Below, in pieces: positions 34,478 through 42,791 of a stretch of 64,000 bases of DNA (the first letter of the stretch is position 1; every line of letters starts with the position of its first letter). Source of the DNA: DATARN01 sp036264135 (GTDB lineage Bacteria > Actinomycetota > Acidimicrobiia > Acidimicrobiales > Palsa-688); NCBI GenBank assembly GCA_036264135.1, contig DATARN010000064.1, positions 67,910 through 131,909 on the forward strand, written 5' to 3'. A program made the position numbers and the translations under genes. The notes under the pieces were generated by a model that worked only from the letters and a program-made list of their open reading frames with translations, had not been told where the DNA came from and ran no database searches.

Positions 34478-36532
34478 CTAACGCCGGCGGCCCAGCTCCT
34501 CGAAGGCCGCCAGCGCCGTGGGGTCGGCCAGGGCCCCGCGGCTGGCGGCCTCGTCGGCCGGCGTGCCCGTCAGGATGCGCTTGACGGGCACTTCCAGCTT
34601 CTTGCCGGACAACGTTCGAGGTATCGCCGGCACGGCGTACACCTCGTCCGGGACGTGCCGCGGCGAAAGGGAGGTGCGGATGGCCGCCACGATCTCGTCT
34701 CGGATCGCGTCATCGAGGCGCCCCGGCCCCGATCCCCCCGACGGCGGCCTCGACCCCCAAGACGGACCCGACCCCCCCGACCCCGCCGGCCCCGTCCCCG
34801 GCCCACCCTGCCCGGACCCCGGCGACGGAGACGACCCCGACGAGGGACCCGGAGAAAAAGAAGGCACGACAAACAGCAGAAGGGACCCGGCGCCGCCGCC
34901 GGCATCCTCCAGGTGCACCACCAGGCTGTCCGCCACCGACGGGAGGGACTCGACGACCGAGTAGTACTCCGCCGTTCCCACCCGCACGCCGCCGCGGTTC
35001 AAGGTGGCATCGGACCGCCCCGAGATGATGCAGGTCCCCCTCGACGTGAAGGTGATCCAGTCCCCGTGCCGCCACACGCCGGGAAACGTCGAGAAGTACG
35101 CCTCCCGGTACCGGTCGCCGCCAGGGTCGCCCCAGAACCCGACGGGCATCGAGGGCATGGGCGCGGTCACCACCAGCTCACCTTGCACCCCGGGCGGGCA
35201 CGGCGTCCCATCCGGCCCGAAGGCGGCCACCGCCGCGCCCAGGTACCGGCAGGAGATCTCGCCGGCGTACACCGGCACGAGGGGGCAGCCACCGACGAAC
35301 GCGGTGCACACATCGGTCCCCCCGCTCACCGACGCCAGCAGCACCGACGGCGAGACCGAGGAGTACACCCACTCGAACCCGGAAGCGGGCAGCGGCGACC
35401 CGGTCGAGCCGACACCCCGCAGCGCCTCCAGAGAACACCGGCGGGAAGGGACCAGCCCTTCTTTGCGGCAGCTCATCAAGAACCCGGCACTCGTCCCGAA
35501 GTAGGTCACTCCCGTGGCCGACGCCAGATCCCACAACGCCGAGAGATCGGGATACGCCGGGTTCCCGTCGAACAGGACCACCGCCGATCCGACCAGCAGG
35601 CCGGACACCAGGAGGTTCCACATCATCCACCCGGTGGTGCTGAACCAGAAGAAGCGGTCCTCCTCGCCGAGATCGGCGTGCAGGGCCAGCGCCTTCAGGT
35701 GCTCGAGCAGGATCCCGCCGTGGCCGTGCACGATGGGCTTGGGCAGGCCGGTCGTGCCGGACGAGTACAACACGTACAGCGGGTGGTCAAAGGGCACCGC
35801 CTCGAAGGCCAGCGCCCCCGGCGAGGCCATGAACGACTCCCACGACACCGCGCCAGCCGGGTCGAGTGGCGAGCCGAGGTAGGGGACGACGACCGTGGCC
35901 CGCAGGCTGGGTAGTGCCGCTCGGATGGCCGCCACCTCCTCACGCCGCGAGTACGACGCCGCCCCGTACCGGTAGCCGTCAACCGCCAGCAGTACCGTCG
36001 GGGCGATCTGCGAGAAGCGGTCGATGACGCTGCGGGTCCCGAACTCCGGGGCGCACGAGGACCACACCGCCCCCAGGCTGGCGGTGGCCAGGAAGGCCAC
36101 CAGCGTCTCGGGGATGTTGGGCAGGTAGGCGGCTACCCGGTCGCCGGGCCCGATGCCGAGCCGGCACAGCCCCTCCCGGGCCCGGCCGACCTGGGCCCGC
36201 AGCTCCGCCATGGTCAACGTGATGGGTCCCCGGGTCTGACTGTGGGCGATGACGGCCACCCGGTCGGCGTCGGCCCAGCGCAGGGCGTGGGCGGCGTAGT
36301 TCACCGTGGCGTCCGGGCACCACCGGGCCCCGGGCATAGCAGCGTCGGCCAGCATCGGACCGCGGCGGCGTCCATCGACGCCGAAGTAGTCCCAGATGGA
36401 GGCCCAGAACCCGTCCAGGTCGGTGACCGACCAGCGCCACAGGTCCTCGTAGGTGCCGCCGCGCCCGAGCCACCGTCGGTACGACTCGATGCGGCTAGGT
36501 TGACCCGACGGTGCCCAGAGGATCGTGCTCAC
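34478..36532 (-). CDS. Acetoacetyl-CoA synthetase, 684 aa
   Basis: Activates acetoacetate to acetoacetyl-CoA (ATP to AMP), feeding ketone bodies or PHB-type metabolites into central metabolism. Family features: YRRWLGRGGTYEDLWRWSV at the N-terminus, the adenylate site YSSGTTGLPKPIVHGHGG near residue 260, FWFSTTGWMMWN, and the C-terminal catalytic lysine in TLSGKKLEVPVKRIL. A Gly/Pro/Ser-rich insertion of about 45 residues (nt 34727-34860) interrupts the C-terminal domain and is unusual. GTG 36532 is selected because similarity starts there; no clear ribosome site is seen. Confidence 0.92.
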   Translation of the reverse strand: MSTILWAPSGQPSRIESYRRWLGRGGTYEDLWRWSVTDLDGFWASIWDYFGVDGRRRGPMLADAAMPGARWCPDATVNYAAHALRWADADRVAVIAHSQTRGPITLTMAELRAQVGRAREGLCRLGIGPGDRVAAYLPNIPETLVAFLATASLGAVWSSCAPEFGTRSVIDRFSQIAPTVLLAVDGYRYGAASYSRREEVAAIRAALPSLRATVVVPYLGSPLDPAGAVSWESFMASPGALAFEAVPFDHPLYVLYSSGTTGLPKPIVHGHGGILLEHLKALALHADLGEEDRFFWFSTTGWMMWNLLVSGLLVGSAVVLFDGNPAYPDLSALWDLASATGVTYFGTSAGFLMSCRKEGLVPSRRCSLEALRGVGSTGSPLPASGFEWVYSSVSPSVLLASVSGGTDVCTAFVGGCPLVPVYAGEISCRYLGAAVAAFGPDGTPCPPGVQGELVVTAPMPSMPVGFWGDPGGDRYREAYFSTFPGVWRHGDWITFTSRGTCIISGRSDATLNRGGVRVGTAEYYSVVESLPSVADSLVVHLEDAGGGAGSLLLFVVPSFSPGPSSGSSPSPGSGQGGPGTGPAGSGGSGPSWGSRPPSGGSGPGRLDDAIRDEIVAAIRTSLSPRHVPDEVYAVPAIPRTLSGKKLEVPVKRILTGTPADEAASRGALADPTALAAFEELGRRR

Positions 36533-36602
36533 GACCGGCAGGTGGGAAAAGGAAGCCGGATGATGCTCCGGCCGGCTTCGCAGACCACGGCGACGATGTG
36601 AG

Positions 36603-36776
36603 TCACGCCGGCCCGATCGGTCCATGATCCCGGCAGCGGGCCCGGACCTGGGTGGGCGTCACCCGTACCGTCAAGCGCCGCCCGCACGAAGGGCAGAAAC
36701 GGGGCGGGTCAAACGGCCGCACACACCCGGCGCACGCCTCGGCCGGGCGCCCGCAGCCCGGGCAGAACTCCCCCAT
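36603..36776 (-). CDS. bsaP: Biotin synthase auxiliary protein-like zinc ribbon, 57 aa
   Basis: Very small protein with paired cysteines CPGC (5, 8), CAGC (15, 18), CPSC (28, 31), then Cys48 and His51 in RCRDHG, plus the segment RRLTVRVTPTQVRARC. This matches the pattern of BsaP, the small actinobacterial protein described as needed for BioB activity in mycobacteria. Its ATG lies 2 nt after the bioB stop, so the genes are coupled. It probably supports the iron-sulfur cluster of BioB. The name is given from family memory and genetic context, without a database match. Confidence 0.72.
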   Translation of the reverse strand: MGEFCPGCGRPAEACAGCVRPFDPPRFCPSCGRRLTVRVTPTQVRARCRDHGPIGPA

Positions 36777-36778
36777 CG

Positions 36779-37768
36779 TCACCCACGGGCCCGCACCGGC
36801 ATGCCCAGGTCGCGCAGCATCTGCAGGTCCTGCTCCGGCTGGCGGCCGAGGGTGGTCAGGTAGTTGCCGATGATCAGGCCGTTGATCCCTGCCGCGATCC
36901 CCATGGCTTGCAGGTCGCGCAGCGTCACCTCCCGGCCGCCGGCGTAGCGGAGCAGGACGGCGGGGAGGGCCAGGCGCAGCAGGGCGATCCACCGCAGGGC
37001 GTCCACCGGGGCGACGAGGGGTCGGTCGGCCAGCGGGGTCCCGGGGCGGGGATTCAAGAAGTTGACCGGGACCTCGACGGGGTCGACCTGGCACAGCTCC
37101 TCCAGCAGCTCGACCCGCTGCCCGGTGGTCTCCCCCATGCCCAGCAAGATGCCGCAGCACAACTCCATCCCCGCCGCCTTGACGTGGCGGCAGGTGTCGA
37201 CGCGCTCCTCCCACGTGTGGGTGGTGACGACCTGCGGGAAAAAGGACCGCGCCGTCTCCAGGTTGTGGTTGTACCGGTGGACGCCTCCCTCGGCCAACTG
37301 CCGCGCCTGGTCGCTGGTCAAGATGCCGGCGCTGACCGCCACGTTGAGGCCCGTCGCCTGGCGAACCGCGGCGGTCGCGGCCAACAGCTGGGCCATGATG
37401 CGCTCGTCGGGGCCCCGCACGGCGAGGACGATGCAGAACTCCGATGCCCCGAGGGCGGCGGTTTCCCGGGCCGCGGCCACCACCTCGTCAGGATCGAGGA
37501 ACGGCGTGGCCTTCACCGGCGAGTCGAACCGCGCCGACTGGCTGCAGAACTGGCAGTCCTCGGGGCAGCCACCCGTCTTGGCCGGGAGGATGCCCTCCAC
37601 TTCGACGGCTGTACCGCACCACGCCAGGCGGACCTCGTGGGCCAGGGCGGCCAGCGACGGGACCATGGCGTCGGGAAGGGCGGCCAGGGCCGTCAACTCT
37701 TGGCCGTCCAAACGTCGCCGCTCGCCGAGCAGCGCGTCTCGGGCCGGTGCCAGCGGGTCGGTGTTCAT
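36779..37768 (-). CDS. bioB: Biotin synthase, 329 aa
   Basis: Radical-SAM enzyme inserting sulfur into dethiobiotin, the last step of biotin synthesis. The radical-SAM cysteines are Cys68, Cys72 and Cys75 in CPEDCQFC. Further markers are SGILTSDQARQLAEGGVHRYNHNLE (shown here in part by the sequence near residue 145), THTWEERVDTC near 187 and VPVNFLNPRPGTPL near 235, which binds substrate and auxiliary cluster. ATG 37768 starts the protein. It precedes the BsaP-like gene and lies 23 bp after a NifU-type gene, so cluster supply and use are encoded together. No other bio genes occur in the window. Confidence 0.95.
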   Translation of the reverse strand: MNTDPLAPARDALLGERRRLDGQELTALAALPDAMVPSLAALAHEVRLAWCGTAVEVEGILPAKTGGCPEDCQFCSQSARFDSPVKATPFLDPDEVVAAARETAALGASEFCIVLAVRGPDERIMAQLLAATAAVRQATGLNVAVSAGILTSDQARQLAEGGVHRYNHNLETARSFFPQVVTTHTWEERVDTCRHVKAAGMELCCGILLGMGETTGQRVELLEELCQVDPVEVPVNFLNPRPGTPLADRPLVAPVDALRWIALLRLALPAVLLRYAGGREVTLRDLQAMGIAAGINGLIIGNYLTTLGRQPEQDLQMLRDLGMPVRARG

Positions 37769-37791
37769 GGACCCGCTAACCCTAGCGAGGG

Positions 37792-38139
37792 CTACACCTT
37801 GGGGATGTAGCCACCCCGGCCCATGGCCGCGCTGATCTCGAGGTCGACGTCTTCGTCCACGCCGCCCCTCACTTCGGTCACCCAGGGGAGACGGTCCTTC
37901 AGGATCCGGGTAATACCCGCCTGGAGGGTCGAGGAACTCACCGCGCAGCTGCTGCAGGCGCCTTGGAGCATGACCTCGATGACCCCGCTGTCGGCATCGG
38001 CGCTGACCAGCATGAGGTCGCCGCCGTCGGCCTGGACGGCCGGGCGGATCATGTCGATGAGCCCGTTGAGCAACTCGAGGCGATCGTGGCGCTCGTCGTC
38101 GGAAATCTGGTTGTCGGAAATCGCAGCGTCAGAACTCAT
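37792..38139 (-). CDS. NifU-family iron-sulfur scaffold/carrier protein, 115 aa
   Basis: Corresponds to the NifU C-terminal (Nfu) domain: IRPAVQADGGDLMLVSAD followed by the cluster-binding pair Cys62 and Cys65 in ACSSC, then ITRILKDRLPWVTEVRG. It hands Fe-S clusters to client enzymes. ATG 38139 follows a GGGAG at somewhat long spacing. Being just upstream of bioB, an enzyme that consumes its own auxiliary cluster, it may supply BioB; this is inferred from position. It is divergent from the alpha/beta hydrolase gene. Confidence 0.88.
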   Translation of the reverse strand: MSSDAAISDNQISDDERHDRLELLNGLIDMIRPAVQADGGDLMLVSADADSGVIEVMLQGACSSCAVSSSTLQAGITRILKDRLPWVTEVRGGVDEDVDLEISAAMGRGGYIPKV

Positions 38140-38236
38140 GGCGATCACTCTCCCGTCCGTCATGCTGCCACGTGGTGCGGACTTTTCCAACCTTTCCGGC
38201 ATGATGGAACGTCGCCACCGACCGCGAGGAGAGACC

Positions 38237-39025
38237 ATGCCCACCGATGCCGTGATGCCCGGCGCCGAGCCGTTTTCCGCCCCTGGAGGGCCACACGGGG
38301 CGCTCGTGCTGCACGGGTTCACCGGGACCCCGAACTCGATGCGCGGCGTGGCCGGGGCGCTGGTTGACGCCGGATTCGCGGTGGTGGTTCCTCTGCTCCC
38401 CGGGCACGGCACCACCCCGGAGGACATGGCCACCACCGGCTGGGCGGACTGGTCGGCCGCCGCCGAGACGGCCTACGAGAAGCTGGCCGCCAACTGCGAC
38501 AAGGTGGTCGTGGCCGGCCTTTCCATGGGCGGCACGCTCACCGTGTGGCTGGCGACCCGCCACCCCGAGATCGCCGGCATCGCGGTGATCAACGGCCTGG
38601 TCGAACCCCCGGCCCCCGAGTTGCGCCAGATCGTCGACATGCTGGTCGCCCAGGGGATCACCGAAGTGCCCGCCATCGGCAGTGACATCGCCATTCCCGG
38701 CAAGGTCGAGGTCGCCTACGACAGCGCCCCGGTGTCGTGCACGGTGTCGCTGCTCGACTCGCTCGAGGCGCTGAAGGCGGACCTCGGGAAGATCTCCTGC
38801 CCCGTGCTCATCTTCACCAGTCCCAATGACCACGTGGTACCGATCGTCTCCAGCGACACCCTCGCCGAGGGCGTCAATGGCCCGGTGGAGCGGGTCAGCC
38901 TGGAACGCAGCTTCCACGTGGCCACGCTCGACTACGACGCCGAACTGATCGAGAAGAAGACCGTCGCCTTCGCCCTCCGGGTGACCGCGGCCTACGCCGG
39001 CCGGCCGGACCGAACAGGGGCCTAG
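38237..39025 (+). CDS. Alpha/beta-hydrolase carboxylesterase (Est30/monoglyceride-lipase-like), 262 aa
   Basis: Serine esterase with the full triad: Ser96 in GLSMGG, Asp near residue 197 in SPNDHVV, His near 229 in SFHVATLDYD. The oxyanion motif is LHGFTGTPNSM (residues 25-35). The layout follows Est30-type carboxylesterases acting on short or medium acyl esters. There is no signal peptide. GAGGAG lies 6 nt before ATG 38237. It is divergent from the NifU gene and convergent with the Rpf-like gene. The natural substrate is not known. Confidence 0.9.
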   Translation: MPTDAVMPGAEPFSAPGGPHGALVLHGFTGTPNSMRGVAGALVDAGFAVVVPLLPGHGTTPEDMATTGWADWSAAAETAYEKLAANCDKVVVAGLSMGGTLTVWLATRHPEIAGIAVINGLVEPPAPELRQIVDMLVAQGITEVPAIGSDIAIPGKVEVAYDSAPVSCTVSLLDSLEALKADLGKISCPVLIFTSPNDHVVPIVSSDTLAEGVNGPVERVSLERSFHVATLDYDAELIEKKTVAFALRVTAAYAGRPDRTGA

Positions 39026-39046
39026 GCCGGCCCGCCGGACCAGCCG

Positions 39047-40123
39047 CTAGCGCAGGCCGAGCGCCGCCGAGCAGGCGGGCCACTGGCCCCAGCCGGCGAT
39101 GGCTTGCAGCTTCTGGGCGGCGGCGTCCTGCATGGCCGGCGGCTCCTGGTCCGGTCGCCCGGGATAGCCGAGGCCGGTCCACGTACTGGCGCTGAACTGG
39201 TAGGCGCCGTAGAACCCGTTGCCGGTGTTCTCGGCGTAGTTGTCGCTCGACTCGCAGGTCCGCAGCTGCAGCCAGACGCCGCCGGCGTTTCCGCCCCCGC
39301 CCGTGACGGTGGGCGCAGGCGGCGGCGACGGTTTGACCACGGGGGTGGCGACGGGAAGGCCGGCCGCCTGCTGGACGACCGAGATCAGCCCGTTGTTGAC
39401 CGGCAGGCCCTGGGCGGTCGGCTTCGTAGGTGAGGCCACGGCTGCCACCCCGGTCCCCGTTGTCGCCGTCGCCGCCGCCGACCCAGGAGATGCCGTGTTC
39501 CCGACACCAACGGAGACTGCGGCCGCCGCCTTGGTCTTGGCGTCCAGCTGCGCCTGCAGCCCCACCAGCCGTACCTGTTCGTCAGCGGCGGTCGCCAACG
39601 CCCGGGTGCGGAGCGCCTGGAGCTGGCCGGTGGCGCTGGCGCTGGCCTGCTGCGCCGCCTGCAACTGTTGCTCGTCGCCGCGAAGGCTGAGTTCCAGCTG
39701 GTGAAGCTGGTCGCCGGTCTGGGTGAGATCGCCGGAGGCCACCTGGAGGTACTCCTGACCGAGGGTCACGTCGGCGGAAGTCGACATGGACTCGGTCTGG
39801 CTGGCCACGCCGCCGTGCATGTAGGCCCGCACCGCCTGTTGCAGCAACACGCTTCGGTTAGCCGCCAGGTTTTGCACCGTCGCCTCGTGCTGGCGGGTCA
39901 CGCTCGCCAGGCGTGAGGAGGTGGTGCTGACCCGCAGCCGGGCCTGGTCGAGTTGCTCGGTGAGCTGGCGGATAACGCCGGCCTGGATGGTGACCTGAGC
40001 CGCCAAGGCATCGACCTGACCCTGAGCGGGCGAGGTGTCGGCGGCCACCGGTGATGCCGACAGCACGGGCAGCGAAAGCGTGGTTACCAGGACGCTGACG
40101 AGCACCGAACGCAGCCGAGGCAT
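39047..40123 (-). CDS. Secreted coiled-coil protein with Rpf-like transglycosylase domain, 358 aa
   Basis: A signal peptide (residues 1-30, ending ASPVAA) precedes about 170 residues of coiled coil rich in Gln, Ala, Thr and Leu, a Thr/Pro/Gly linker, and a C-terminal lysozyme-like domain of about 75 residues. The latter reads LRTCESSDNYAENTGNGFYG then AYQFSASTWTGLGY, with the catalytic Glu after the Cys, as in resuscitation-promoting factors. It should cleave peptidoglycan at division or regrowth. ATG 40123 gives a normal signal peptide; GTG 40174 would add a long N-terminal region. No riboswitch was recognised in the short leader. Confidence 0.87.
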   Translation of the reverse strand: MPRLRSVLVSVLVTTLSLPVLSASPVAADTSPAQGQVDALAAQVTIQAGVIRQLTEQLDQARLRVSTTSSRLASVTRQHEATVQNLAANRSVLLQQAVRAYMHGGVASQTESMSTSADVTLGQEYLQVASGDLTQTGDQLHQLELSLRGDEQQLQAAQQASASATGQLQALRTRALATAADEQVRLVGLQAQLDAKTKAAAAVSVGVGNTASPGSAAATATTGTGVAAVASPTKPTAQGLPVNNGLISVVQQAAGLPVATPVVKPSPPPAPTVTGGGGNAGGVWLQLRTCESSDNYAENTGNGFYGAYQFSASTWTGLGYPGRPDQEPPAMQDAAAQKLQAIAGWGQWPACSAALGLR

Positions 40124-40226
40124 GCATCCAGAGGAGGCTGCTGGACCCGTCGAGGACTCTCCGGTTAGCGGCACAACGCAAGGAAGTTACTTGCCCAGTG
40201 CAACGGTTTGCAAAGAGCGGACAGAC

Positions 40227-40258
40227 GACCGCCCCCGGCGGGGGCGCCGGGGGCGGTC
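40227..40258 (-). terminator. Strong hairpin downstream of the YceI gene
   Basis: A perfect 14-bp stem (GACCGCCCCCGGCG with its complement) surrounds a GGGG loop on the plus strand. No U run follows directly in the minus direction, so it is a hairpin-only type candidate. It separates the yceI stop from the Rpf-like gene. Confidence 0.55.
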
Positions 40259-40282
40259 AACGGACGTGCGGCAGAAGAGTGT

Positions 40283-40846
40283 TTACGCCTCTGGCTTGTC
40301 GAGCACCGCCTCGACTTCCAGGTTGACCGTGATCTTGTCGCCGACGACCACGCCGCCGCCCTCCATCGGAATGTTGAAGTCGATGCCGAAGTCCTTGCGG
40401 CTGATCTCGGTGTTGGCCGAGAACCCGGCCCGGGTGCCACCGAAGGGGTCGGGGCCGAAGCCGTTGGGCTCGACATTGAGGACCACTCGCCGGCTGACGC
40501 CGTGCAGGGTCAGGTCGCCCTCCACGTCGAAGCCGTAGTCGGTCGGCGTCACGCTGGTCGAGGTGAAGGTCATCGTCGGGTGGGTGTCGACGTTGAAGAT
40601 GTCGGCCGAGCGCAGGTGGGCGTCCCGGTTGGCGTCGTTGGTGTCGATGGAGCTGAGGTCAACGGTGGCCGTTACCGTGGAATCCAGCGGGTTCTCGGCG
40701 GTCACGATCTTGCCCTCGAACTTGCTGAAGCGGCCCCGGACCTTGCTCACCATCATGTGACGTACGGTGAAGGAAACGTCGCTGTGGACGGGGTCGATGG
40801 TCCAAGTCCCAACCACGTACCCGGGAATGGTTTCGGTGCTCGTCAT
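40283..40846 (-). CDS. YceI-family lipid-binding protein, 187 aa
   Basis: Lipocalin-like barrel thought to bind isoprenoid lipids. Family features: TWTIDPVHSDVSFTVRHMMV at the start, the FSKFEG segment, SSIDTNDANRDAHLRSADIF, and the closing ISRKDFGIDFNIPMEGG. There is no signal peptide, so this is a cytoplasmic variant as usual in actinobacteria. TAGGA lies close to ATG 40846. It is divergent from a MarR-type regulator gene, with two identical-type operators in the gap, so it is very likely controlled by that regulator. Confidence 0.93.
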   Translation of the reverse strand: MTSTETIPGYVVGTWTIDPVHSDVSFTVRHMMVSKVRGRFSKFEGKIVTAENPLDSTVTATVDLSSIDTNDANRDAHLRSADIFNVDTHPTMTFTSTSVTPTDYGFDVEGDLTLHGVSRRVVLNVEPNGFGPDPFGGTRAGFSANTEISRKDFGIDFNIPMEGGGVVVGDKITVNLEVEAVLDKPEA

Positions 40847-40877
40847 TCCTATCGCCTCTTTCTGTAGTAGACAGATT

Positions 40878-40891
40878 GTTGAACTCTCAAC
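40878..40891. promoter_or_regulatory. MarR operator, site 1
   Basis: GTTGA-ACTC-TCAAC, a perfect 5-bp inverted repeat with a 4-bp centre, nearer to the YceI gene. Its centre is 32 bp, about three helical turns, from that of site 2. Confidence 0.65.
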
Positions 40892-40909
40892 ACAGTCTAC
40901 GCGCTGGAT

Positions 40910-40923
40910 GTTGAACTGTCAAC
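40910..40923. promoter_or_regulatory. MarR operator, site 2
   Basis: GTTGA-ACTG-TCAAC, the same palindrome as site 1 with one base changed. It covers the -35 box of the marR promoter, which fits autorepression. Confidence 0.65.
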
Positions 40924-40940
40924 TATCCGCCAGGTAGAAT
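40911..40940 (+). promoter_or_regulatory. Promoter of the MarR-type gene
   Basis: TTGAAC and TAGAAT are 18 bp apart. The -10 box ends 7 nt before GTG 40948, implying a leaderless transcript and ruling against the ATG codons at 40939 and 40942, which overlap or abut the -10 box. Confidence 0.6.
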
Positions 40941-40947
40941 GATGAGC

Positions 40948-41484
40948 GTGACTGACATCAGCCCTCGTTGGCTCTCCGCAGAGGAGCAGGTGTCGTGGCG
41001 GGCGTTCATTGATGCCGTGCGGTTGTTCACCGCCGAGATCGACCGGGAACTGCAGCACGACAGCGGCCTCAACCATGCCTACTACCAGATTCTCGTGACG
41101 CTGTCCGAAGCCCCCGATCACCAGATCCGTATGAGCGAGTTGGCGGCCCTCACCCTCACCTCGAGAAGTCGGCTGTCCCACGCCGTGGCCCGACTCGAGG
41201 AGGCGGGGTGGGTGGAGCGCCGCTCCTGCCCATCGGACAAGCGAGGCGCCTTCGCCGCCCTCACCCCCGCCGGCCTCGCCGTCTTGGAATCGGCGGCCCG
41301 GGGCCACGTGGAGGCGGTGCGGCGCAACCTGTTTGACGTGCTGAGCGCCGAGCAGGTGACCGAGCTGGGCCGGATCAGCGCCGTCTTGCGCGACGCTCTC
41401 CGGGCGGGACCGGTCGCCCGCTGCCTCAAGGCGGAGCAGGAGGCCGAGGAGGACGCGGCGGAAAACAACGGCGCCTGCGCATAA
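40948..41484 (+). CDS. MarR-family transcriptional regulator, 178 aa
   Basis: Winged-helix repressor. The recognition region is IRMSELAALTLTSRSRLSHAVARLEE (near residues 62-87; quoted only in part by its ends), followed by the wing GWVERRSCPSDKRGAFAALT. The length is slightly long because of an acidic C-terminal tail. GTG 40948 is selected from the promoter position. It is divergent from the YceI gene and probably represses both promoters through two GTTGA-N4-TCAAC sites; the inducing ligand is unknown. The sirtuin gene follows after 34 bp with its own -10-like box. Confidence 0.9.
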   Translation: MTDISPRWLSAEEQVSWRAFIDAVRLFTAEIDRELQHDSGLNHAYYQILVTLSEAPDHQIRMSELAALTLTSRSRLSHAVARLEEAGWVERRSCPSDKRGAFAALTPAGLAVLESAARGHVEAVRRNLFDVLSAEQVTELGRISAVLRDALRAGPVARCLKAEQEAEEDAAENNGACA

Positions 41485-41518
41485 CCAGGCGGGGCGACAC
41501 GAGAAGGTACCGTCGGGT

Positions 41519-42286
41519 GTGGCTCCAACGGAACTCCCCGCGGCCCGGGAAGCGGTGCGCCAGGCGTCGTCAATCGTCGCCCTGACCGGCGCCGGCATTT
41601 CCACCGACTCCGGCATCCCGGACTTCCGCGGACCGCAGGGAGTGTGGACCAAGGATCCGGGGGCGGAACGCACCGCCACCCTTCACCACTATCTGGAGGA
41701 CCCAGAAGTCCGCAAGCGGGTGTGGCAAACACGGCTGCACTCACCGGCGTGGACCGCCGAGCCCAACGCCGGCCACCGGGCGCTCGTCGACCTCGAGGAG
41801 CAGGGCCGACTCGTCGCCCTGATCACCCAGAACATCGACGGGATGCATCAACGGGCGGGCTCTCAGCTCGTCATCGAGCTCCACGGCACCATGCGGGACG
41901 TCACCTGTTGGTCGTGCGGCCGGCGCGGTCCCATGGCCCCGGTGCTCGACCGGCTGCGGGCCGGCGAGGAGGATCCCCACTGCGCCGAAGTGGTTGAGGG
42001 CCGGCCGTGCGGGGGCATCTTGAAGTCGGCGACCATCAGCTTCGGCCAGGCCCTCGACTCCGACGTGCTGGACCGGGCAGTCATGGCCGTCCAGGGCGCC
42101 GACCTCCTTCTGGCCGTGGGGTCCACCCTCACCGTGCACCCCGCCGCCGGGCTCGTGCCGCTCGCCGCGCGCAGCGGTATCCCCGTGGTGATCGTCAACG
42201 CCGACCCCACGCCCTTCGACGACCTGGCGGTCGCGGTGGTCCGGGTCCCAATCGGCCAGGCCCTGCCCGAGCTCGTGGCGCCGTGA
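41519..42286 (+). CDS. Sir2-family NAD-dependent protein deacylase, 255 aa
   Basis: Removes acyl groups from lysines using NAD. Motifs: ALTGAGISTDSGIPDFRG (NAD binding, about residues 21-38), TQNIDGMH near 102, catalytic His in IELHG near 120, zinc cysteines in CWSCG and again near GRPCGG, and AVGSTLTVHPA near 200. This is the class III/CobB-like bacterial arrangement. TACCGT ends 5 nt before GTG 41519. The GNAT gene overlaps its stop by 4 nt; co-expression of an acetyltransferase and a deacylase suggests a matched pair, which is inference. Confidence 0.94.
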   Translation: MAPTELPAAREAVRQASSIVALTGAGISTDSGIPDFRGPQGVWTKDPGAERTATLHHYLEDPEVRKRVWQTRLHSPAWTAEPNAGHRALVDLEEQGRLVALITQNIDGMHQRAGSQLVIELHGTMRDVTCWSCGRRGPMAPVLDRLRAGEEDPHCAEVVEGRPCGGILKSATISFGQALDSDVLDRAVMAVQGADLLLAVGSTLTVHPAAGLVPLAARSGIPVVIVNADPTPFDDLAVAVVRVPIGQALPELVAP

Positions 42287-42789
42287 CGCCCGCCCACCCG
42301 GACCCCGTTGTCACCGTGCGCTGGGCGCAGCCGGCCGACAGCGCCGCCATGGTGGCCCTCATCCGGGCCCTGGCCGCCTTTGAGCGGGCCGAGGACCAGG
42401 TCGAGATCGACGACCACCAGTTGGCCGGCGCCCTCTTCGGCCCGGCGCCCCGGCTGTTCGCCCACGTGGCCGAGGACCGGGGCGAGGTGGTGGGCCTGGC
42501 CATCTGGTTCGTCAACTTCTCTACCTGGACCGGCCGCCATGGGATCTACCTGGAAGACCTGTTCGTGCACCCCTCGGCCCGGCGGCGCGGGGCCGGGCGG
42601 GCGTTGTTGGCGACCCTGGCGCAGGTTGCGGTGGCCCGGGGCTACACCCGGGTGGAGTGGGCGGTGCTCGATTGGAATGAGCCGGCCATCGACTTCTACC
42701 GCCGTCTCGGAGCGGTGGCGCTGGATGACTGGACCATCTTCCGACTCGCCGGTGCCCGGCTCGGCGCGCTGGCGGCGGGCGAACCCTAG
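42283..42789 (+). CDS. GNAT-family N-acetyltransferase (diamine-acetyltransferase-like), 168 aa
   Basis: Has the compact pattern of spermidine/diamine acetyltransferase-type GNATs: VRWAQPADSAAMVALIRALA, AIWFVNFSTWTGRHGIYLED, LFVHPSARRRGAGRALLATL as acetyl-CoA site, and WAVLDWNEPAIDFYRRLGA. GTG 42283 overlaps the sirtuin stop (GTGA), so translation is coupled. Possible substrates are polyamines or small amines; a protein substrate shared with the sirtuin cannot be excluded. Its stop is 2 bp from that of the convergent gene. Confidence 0.9.
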   Translation: MTPAHPDPVVTVRWAQPADSAAMVALIRALAAFERAEDQVEIDDHQLAGALFGPAPRLFAHVAEDRGEVVGLAIWFVNFSTWTGRHGIYLEDLFVHPSARRRGAGRALLATLAQVAVARGYTRVEWAVLDWNEPAIDFYRRLGAVALDDWTIFRLAGARLGALAAGEP

Positions 42790-42791
42790 GC

